DNA of 64,000 bases from Pseudonocardia bannensis. Its GTDB lineage: Bacteria; Actinomycetota; Actinomycetes; Mycobacteriales; Pseudonocardiaceae. Made by a program: the position numbers and the translations under genes. A model generated the notes under the pieces. The model did not search any database. It was not told the origin of the DNA and saw nothing but the letters and a program-made list of their open reading frames with translations. Location of the stretch: positions 1 through 64,000 of the forward strand of contig NZ_JAAXKZ010000003.1 of NCBI RefSeq assembly GCF_012911875.1, given 5' to 3'. Positions 58,938 through 64,000 of this stretch are shown here, one piece after another; within the stretch, counting starts at the first letter, position 1; each line of letters starts with the position of its first letter.

Positions 58938-60011
58938 ATGACAGCCACCGAGCGCCCCGACGCGCGCAAGATCGACCGCTACGAGGCACCCAACTACCTG
59001 GCCCGCTACCGGGAACGGCAGGGGAACCGGGCGAACGGGTCCGCGACCGGCAACGGCGCCGTCGCGGACCCCGAGGCCCCGGCCACCAAGGCGGACTCCA
59101 CGCCGCTGTACCTGCGCCGGTTCCGGGAACGTGCCGCGACCGCCGCGCCGCCGGCGCCGCGCGTCGAGTACGGCGGTGCGACCTTCACCCCCGAGCTGGC
59201 CGAGGCCACCCGGGGCAAGGAGATCGCGGCGCCGATGGAGCGCCGGGCGTCCGAGAAGATCATCTGCGAGATCTCGATCATTCGGCACGGCATCACCCAG
59301 GGTTACTCGACCGACGCCGGGCTGACCCCGATGGGCGGCTGGCAGGCGCACCGCCGCGGTCACGAGCTGGCCCGGCGCTGGGACTCCGGGGACAAGGTCC
59401 GGCTGGTCTGTGCGGACACCAACCGGGCCCGGCAGACCGCCGAGCAGATCTACCGCGGTGCGACCGACGGTCTGCAGATGTGGGGCCACGACGTCGAGCT
59501 GTCCGAGCCCGAGCCGATCCCCGAGCTGCGCAACTTCGGCGTCTGGACCCCGGACGGCCTGCGCGACGTGACCTCGGCGTTCCGGCAGTACCAGTCGACG
59601 ATGGAGAAGCTGGAGCGGATGGCGGCCGGCGACCGGCCGCGCTGGCTCGTCGAGATCGACCGGTTCTACCGCACCCAGCTGGGCGGTGCCGACCCGATCG
59701 AGATGTGGCTGACCATCCCGCTGATGTACTTCGAGCCGCCCGCGCTGTGCGTGCGCCGGTTCTGGCGCGGGTTCCACCGGCTCATCGCCGAGTCCCCGGA
59801 TCACCGCCGTATCGTCGCGGCCACGCACTCCGGGCCGATGCGGGCGTTCGCCACCTGGGCGCACGGATACGACCCGGGCGAGCCCCTGAACACCGAGGAG
59901 ATCCGGGTGAAGCTGCGCGAGGGTGGCCAGACCGCCTTCGTCTCGTACCGCAACCGGGTCACCGAGGTGAACGTGCCGCCGCCGGACGAGTTCCCGGCCT
60001 GGGAGTCATGA
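58938..60011 (+). CDS. Histidine phosphatase superfamily protein with N-terminal extension
   Basis: 357 residues. Catalytic RHG in ISIIRHGITQGYSTDAGLTP (His about 115), Arg in CADTNRARQTAEQ, second His in VAATHSGPMRAFATW. About 105 residues precede the domain and contain two similar helical motifs, NYLARYRERQG and LYLRRFRERAA, separated by Ala/Gly linkers, which could be docking elements. GGAGG site upstream. It sits 37 bp after dioxygenase copy 2 and 7 bp before IclR-C. A phosphatase in an extradiol operon next to aryl dikinases suggests it dephosphorylates the pathway intermediate. Confidence 0.88.
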   Translation: MTATERPDARKIDRYEAPNYLARYRERQGNRANGSATGNGAVADPEAPATKADSTPLYLRRFRERAATAAPPAPRVEYGGATFTPELAEATRGKEIAAPMERRASEKIICEISIIRHGITQGYSTDAGLTPMGGWQAHRRGHELARRWDSGDKVRLVCADTNRARQTAEQIYRGATDGLQMWGHDVELSEPEPIPELRNFGVWTPDGLRDVTSAFRQYQSTMEKLERMAAGDRPRWLVEIDRFYRTQLGGADPIEMWLTIPLMYFEPPALCVRRFWRGFHRLIAESPDHRRIVAATHSGPMRAFATWAHGYDPGEPLNTEEIRVKLREGGQTAFVSYRNRVTEVNVPPPDEFPAWES

Positions 60012-60018
60012 GGCGACC

Positions 60019-60915
60019 ATGAGCTTGACGATCGACGATCTCAACGGGGCGATCCTCGATCCCGCGCGTCTCGCCCCGGACGTTCCGGCGCTGGTGCCGG
60101 ACCGTCCGGGGCAGAGGCCGGACAGCGGGGTCGATCCCGACGCCGGCTCCGATGCCGGGGACGGCCCCCTGCGGTCGGTCTCGATCGCCATGGCGGTGCT
60201 CGACTGCTTCGGCACCGAGACCGAGCTGGGCGCGACCAAGGTGGCACAGCGGCTCGGGGTCGCGAAGAGCACCGCCTGCCGGATGCTCGCCGCGCTGGCC
60301 TCCGGCGGTCTCCTCGAACGCAGCCGGTCCGGTCGCTACCGGCTCGGCCTGCGGCTGTTCGAGATGGGGCAGCTCGCGGTCGACCGGCTGATGCTGCGCG
60401 AGCTGGCGCTGCCGGTCCTCGGCGAGCTGCGCGAGGTGCTGCGCGAGACCGTGCAGCTGGCCGTGCCGATGGGTGCGGACGTGCTGTTCGTCGACCGGCT
60501 CGACGGGTCGACCGCCGGCACCCGGTTCCACACCGAGCTCTACCGGCGCGGACCGGGCCACTCGTCCAGCGCGGGCAAGGCCATTGCCGCGTACAACCCG
60601 GCGATGGAGCGGGCGATCCTGGAACGCGGGTTCGTCCGGCGCACCCCCTTCACCATCGTCGACCCGGCGCGCTACCGGCAGGTGCTCCGCCAGGTCCGCA
60701 CCGACGGCTACGCCGCGTCCCGGGAGGAGTACGAGCTCGGGACGTCCTCGGTCGGCGCGCCGATCGTGCTCACCCGGGGTGAGCGCCGTATCGCCGTGGC
60801 CGCGATCTCCGTGGTCGGGGCGACGCCGCGGGTCCTGGGGGCGCGGAAGGTCGCCGTGGTGCAGAGTGTCCGTCGGGCCGCCGCCACGGTCTCGGCGACG
60901 CTGGAGCGGTCCTAG
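60019..60915 (+). CDS. IclR-family transcriptional regulator (IclR-C)
   Basis: 298 residues; 50-residue acidic, disordered N-terminus before the winged helix (RSVSIAMAVLDCFGTETELG, GVAKSTACRMLAALASGGLL). Effector domain: ETVQLAVPMGADVLFVDRLD, HSSSAGKAIAAYNPAMERAI, GTSSVGAPIVLTRGERRIAV. Third IclR of the aromatic region and more distant from A and B. Last gene of the dioxygenase-phosphatase operon. Confidence 0.9.
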   Translation: MSLTIDDLNGAILDPARLAPDVPALVPDRPGQRPDSGVDPDAGSDAGDGPLRSVSIAMAVLDCFGTETELGATKVAQRLGVAKSTACRMLAALASGGLLERSRSGRYRLGLRLFEMGQLAVDRLMLRELALPVLGELREVLRETVQLAVPMGADVLFVDRLDGSTAGTRFHTELYRRGPGHSSSAGKAIAAYNPAMERAILERGFVRRTPFTIVDPARYRQVLRQVRTDGYAASREEYELGTSSVGAPIVLTRGERRIAVAAISVVGATPRVLGARKVAVVQSVRRAAATVSATLERS

Positions 60916-60936
60916 GAGTAGTGCCTGTCCGTGCGC

Positions 60937-60975
60937 GGTGGGTGGGTCTCACTGACCGGTGGGGCACCACCCACC
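60937..60975. terminator. Possible terminator hairpin
   Basis: GGTGGGTGG (60937-60945) can pair with CCACCCACC (60967-60975) around a 21-base loop, between IclR-C and the oxidoreductase gene. The loop is long, so the call is tentative. Confidence 0.4.
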
Positions 60976-61007
60976 ACACACGACCCCCACCACCACGTGA
61001 GGCATCG

Positions 61008-64000
61008 ATGACGCTGCAGGACGACCGAACCGATCCCGTCGATTTCGACCTCGGGGACCGCTATCGCGCCGGTGCCGGTCCGGTGCTGCTGACCGGCGTG
61101 CAGGCGATCGCGCGGATGCTCGTCGAGCAGCACGCGGCCGATGCCGCCGCGGGGCTGCGTACGGCGTCGTTCGTCTCCGGCTACCAGGGCAGCCCGCTGG
61201 GCGGGCTGGACAAGACGCTGGCCGCCGCCCCCGAGCTTGTCGAGGCCGCCGGGCTGAGGTTCGTCCCCGGCGTCAACGAGGAGCTCGCCGCGACCGCGAT
61301 CTGGGGTAGCCAGGTCGAGGTGCCCGGGCACGGGCGGACCGTCGACGGCGCCGTGGGGGTCTGGTACGGCAAGGGCCCGGGCGTCGACCGGGCCGGCGAC
61401 CCGATGCGGCACGGCAACATGTGCGGGGCGCACCCGGCAGGCGGTGTGCTGGTCCTGGCCGGTGACGACCCGAGCTGCAAGTCCTCGACGATCCCGTGCA
61501 TCAGCGAGCGGACGCTGGCCGGCTACGGGCTGCCGGTGCTCTACCCGGGCAGCGCCGAGGAGATCGTCCGGCTGGGCCGCTACGGCGTCGCCCTGTCCCG
61601 GGCGTCCGGCATGTGGGTCGGCATGAAGATCACCGCCGACGTCGCCGACGGCGTCTACACCGTCGACGGCGACTGCGGCGAGGTGGACATCACCGTCCCG
61701 GAGCTCGAGTGGGAGGGTCGGCCGTTCGAGTACCGGCAGATCCCGATGCTCGTCCCGCCGGCCTCGCTGGAGGCCGAGGCCCAGATGTACGGGCCGCGGT
61801 GGGCGATGGTGCGGGCGTTCCTGGCCGCGAACCCGATCAACACCGTCGAGGTCGACGCGCCCGACGCGTGGCTGGGCATCGTCGCCGGCGGCAAGGCGTT
61901 CACCGACGTCCGGCAGGCGCTGCGCGACCTGGGCCTGGACGACGACGGGCTGCGCCGGGCGGGCATCAAGCTGCTGCGCCTGGGCATGATCCACCCCATC
62001 GAGCGGGACCTGCTGCGCGAGTTCGCCGCGGGACTGGACACAGTGCTGGTCGTGGAGGAGAAGTCCCCGTTCGTCGAGGCGGGCGTGCGGGACGTGCTGT
62101 ACGGATTGGCGGACGCGCCGGCGGTCATCGGCTCGGCCGACGCCCAGGGCGCCCCGCTGGTCCCGGTGGCCGGTGAACTCACCGCCGGGCTGCTCGCCGG
62201 GCCGCTGCGCCGGGTGCTGCGCGGCCGCGTCGACCTGGAGCCCGTTCGCCGCGAGCCCCCGAAGCTGGAGCTGCTGCCCGTCGCGCGCACGCCGTACTTC
62301 TGCTCGGGGTGCCCGCACAACCGATCCACCGTCGTCCCCGAGGGCGCCGTCGCCGGTGGGGGGATCGGTTGCCATGCGATGGTCGCACTCACCCACCGGC
62401 CGTCCAGCGAGGTCTCCTCGATCACGCAGATGGGTGGCGAGGGCGCGCAGTGGATCGGCCAGGCGCCGTTCACCGAGGCCGGGCACATGTACCAGAACAT
62501 GGGTGACGGCACGTTCGCCCACTCCGGGCAGCTCGCCGTGCAGGCCTGTATCGCCGCCGGGGTGTCGATCACCTACAAGCTGCTCTACAACCGGGCCGTC
62601 GCCATGACCGGCGGCCAGGACGCCGAGGCCGGCCTCGAGGTCCCCGAGCTGACCCGCAAGCTGCTGGCCGAGGGCGTCGCGAAGATCATCGTGTGCGCCG
62701 ACGAGCCCGAGCGCTACCGGCAGCTGAGTCCGCTGCCGTCCGGGGTGACACTGTGGCACCGCGACCGTGTCGACGAGGCGCAGAAGGTGCTGGGGGAGAC
62801 GAAGGGCGTCACCGTGCTGGTCTACGACCAGCGCTGCGCCGCCGAGTCCCGGCGGCTGCGCAAGCGCGGCACGCTGCCGATCCGGCCCACCCGGGTGGTG
62901 ATCAACGAGGCGGTCTGCGAGGGCTGTGGCGACTGCGGTGTGAAGAGCAACTGCCTGTCCGTGCAACCGACCGAGACCGAGTTCGGCCGCAAGACCCGGA
63001 TCGACCAGACCTCCTGCAACACCGACTACAGCTGCCTCGACGGCGACTGCCCGTCGTTCGTCACGGTGCAGGTCCCGGCAGGCGCGAAGTCCCCGGCGCG
63101 TCCGGCCGCGGAGCGCCCCGAGCCGCCGGGCGTTCCCGACGTGCCGCGTCCGGTGTTCACCGGCACCCGAGACATCTTCCTCGCCGGCATCGGCGGCACC
63201 GGCATCGTCACCGTCAACCAGGTGCTCGGATCGGCGGCGGTCCGCGACGGCCTGGCCGTGCACGGCGTGGACCAGACCGGGCTGTCGCAGAAGGCCGGCC
63301 CGGTGGTGTCGCACCTGCGCGTCGCCGCCGACGAGGCCACGCTCGGCCCGGCCAACCGGGTCGGCACCGGGCAGGCCGGCTGTTACCTGGCCTTCGACGT
63401 TCTCGTCGGTTCCGACGCCAAGAACCTCGGCTACGCCTCGCCGGACCACACCGTCGCCGTGGTGTCGACCAGCCCGATCCCGACCGGGGCCATGGTGCGC
63501 GACGCATCGGTCGGCGGCCCCGACGCGGGTGCGCTGGTCGAGCGCATCCGAGGGGTGAGCCGCGAGGTCCTCGAGATCGACGCGCAGGCCGCCGCCCAGG
63601 CGCTGTTCGGCGACACCATGCCGGCCAACCTGCTGCTCGTCGGTGCGGCGTACCAGGCCGGAGCACTGCCGCTGTCCGCCGACGCGATCGAGTGGGCCAT
63701 CGAGCTCAACGGCGTCGCCGTCGCGGCGAACACCGCGGCCTTCCGCTGGGGCCGGGCGGCCGTGGCCGATCCCGAGGCCTTCGCGGCGGCCACACAGCGG
63801 CGGGCGGCCCCGGCCGCGTTGGCGCCCGCGCTGCCGGCGGGCGTCGACCTCGGCGAGCTGGCGGGGGAGACGCGGCGGCTGGTGGAGATCCGGGCGGCAC
63901 AGCTCGTGGGGTTCCAGAACGAGCGCACCGCGCGGGCCTACGTCACGGATGTGCTGGCGGTCTGGCGGGCCGAACGCCGCGTCGGTGACGAGACCGCGTT
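61008..64000 (+). CDS. Indolepyruvate:ferredoxin oxidoreductase, fused (3' end outside window)
   Basis: Open from ATG 61008 to the window edge, 997 residues of an expected 1150 or so. Order: IorA-like pyrimidine domain (SFVSGYQGSPLGGLDKTLAA, GVNEELAATAIWGSQ), domain with LAGDDPSCKSSTIPC, ThDP domain (CSGCPHNRSTV, YQNMGDGTFAHSGQLAVQAC), ferredoxin-like CEGCGDCGVKSNC, then the IorB/gamma domain (FLAGIGGTGIVTVNQVLGSA). Oxidatively decarboxylates aryl-2-oxoacids to aryl-acetyl-CoA with ferredoxin. Typical of aerobic actinobacteria with fused subunits. Its connection to the meta pathway is unclear. A long antisense open frame here is an artefact of GC bias. Confidence 0.92.
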   Translation, partial: MTLQDDRTDPVDFDLGDRYRAGAGPVLLTGVQAIARMLVEQHAADAAAGLRTASFVSGYQGSPLGGLDKTLAAAPELVEAAGLRFVPGVNEELAATAIWGSQVEVPGHGRTVDGAVGVWYGKGPGVDRAGDPMRHGNMCGAHPAGGVLVLAGDDPSCKSSTIPCISERTLAGYGLPVLYPGSAEEIVRLGRYGVALSRASGMWVGMKITADVADGVYTVDGDCGEVDITVPELEWEGRPFEYRQIPMLVPPASLEAEAQMYGPRWAMVRAFLAANPINTVEVDAPDAWLGIVAGGKAFTDVRQALRDLGLDDDGLRRAGIKLLRLGMIHPIERDLLREFAAGLDTVLVVEEKSPFVEAGVRDVLYGLADAPAVIGSADAQGAPLVPVAGELTAGLLAGPLRRVLRGRVDLEPVRREPPKLELLPVARTPYFCSGCPHNRSTVVPEGAVAGGGIGCHAMVALTHRPSSEVSSITQMGGEGAQWIGQAPFTEAGHMYQNMGDGTFAHSGQLAVQACIAAGVSITYKLLYNRAVAMTGGQDAEAGLEVPELTRKLLAEGVAKIIVCADEPERYRQLSPLPSGVTLWHRDRVDEAQKVLGETKGVTVLVYDQRCAAESRRLRKRGTLPIRPTRVVINEAVCEGCGDCGVKSNCLSVQPTETEFGRKTRIDQTSCNTDYSCLDGDCPSFVTVQVPAGAKSPARPAAERPEPPGVPDVPRPVFTGTRDIFLAGIGGTGIVTVNQVLGSAAVRDGLAVHGVDQTGLSQKAGPVVSHLRVAADEATLGPANRVGTGQAGCYLAFDVLVGSDAKNLGYASPDHTVAVVSTSPIPTGAMVRDASVGGPDAGALVERIRGVSREVLEIDAQAAAQALFGDTMPANLLLVGAAYQAGALPLSADAIEWAIELNGVAVAANTAAFRWGRAAVADPEAFAAATQRRAAPAALAPALPAGVDLGELAGETRRLVEIRAAQLVGFQNERTARAYVTDVLAVWRAERRVGDETA

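Noticed and set aside
60912-63449. 845-codon open frame on the minus strand
   Set aside because: Antisense to the indolepyruvate:ferredoxin oxidoreductase; composition is Arg/Gly/His/Asp-rich low complexity, a GC-bias shadow.
1-64000. tRNA, rRNA, insertion sequences, prophage or attachment sites
   Set aside because: No cloverleaf, transposase or integrase sequence was recognised on either strand; a tRNAscan or covariance search would be needed to exclude a tRNA fully.

Overview
The DNA is about 72% GC with strong GC bias at third codon positions. It carries SCO5389-type and PAC2 proteins, an FHA-ABC transporter, a DUF6777-type Ser/Thr kinase, many IclR regulators and TAGCGT-type leaderless promoters. 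This points to a mycelial actinobacterium, most like Pseudonocardia or a related Pseudonocardiaceae; the genus is inferred from gene style only. I saw no rRNA, tRNA, CRISPR array, insertion sequence or prophage.

Left part (1-22.3 kb), mostly ordinary chromosome. It opens with a decay zone: a broken GH16-like fragment, a receiver with a shifted C-terminus and a glycosyltransferase tail. A GAF histidine kinase, small membrane proteins and a quinone reductase follow. A collagen-like gene is flanked by two near-identical tiny membrane peptides. Next come a BCCT transporter, a serine hydrolase, an oxidoreductase/DJ-1 operon, an Lrp regulator divergent from an AceE-like E1 enzyme, PAC2 and MFS proteins, a CooC-like ATPase operon and a PadR regulator.

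Middle part (22.3-39 kb). An IclR regulator and a ThDP enzyme lie divergent from a lower meta-cleavage operon: hydratase, acylating acetaldehyde dehydrogenase, hydroxy-oxovalerate aldolase and semialdehyde dehydrogenase. A two-domain tautomerase, an FHA-ABC transporter convergent with a Ser/Thr kinase, a P450 and an AraC regulator follow.

Right part (39-64 kb), the interesting region. There are two parallel modules. Each has a split PEP-synthase-like dikinase (a 36-40 kDa ATP-grasp protein plus a 65-70 kDa protein carrying the phospho-histidine domain, the layout of phenylphosphate synthase), a Rieske oxygenase, and a tiny cysteine-rich protein whose start overlaps the Rieske stop codon. Module A also has a HAD hydrolase and an SDR in the Rieske operon. 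Module B is followed by a thioredoxin-fusion protein and a UGSC-family selenoprotein: an in-frame TGA at 52532-52534 is read as Sec in D-U-G-S-C, with a perfect 8-bp hairpin just downstream. Beyond it lie the dmpE/H/I-type genes with a Rieske ferredoxin, IclR regulators, two XylE-type extradiol dioxygenases, a histidine phosphatase in the same operon, and a fused indolepyruvate:ferredoxin oxidoreductase that runs off the window.

Working model (inference): a phenolic substrate is phosphorylated on its hydroxyl, the anionic aryl phosphate is oxygenated by a Rieske enzyme, a phosphatase releases the catechol, and extradiol cleavage plus the complete dmp-type route gives pyruvate and acetyl-CoA. 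Recurrent 17-bp palindromes (TTCCCG-N5-CGGGAA and GTTC-N9-GAAC) in front of these operons suggest shared IclR control.
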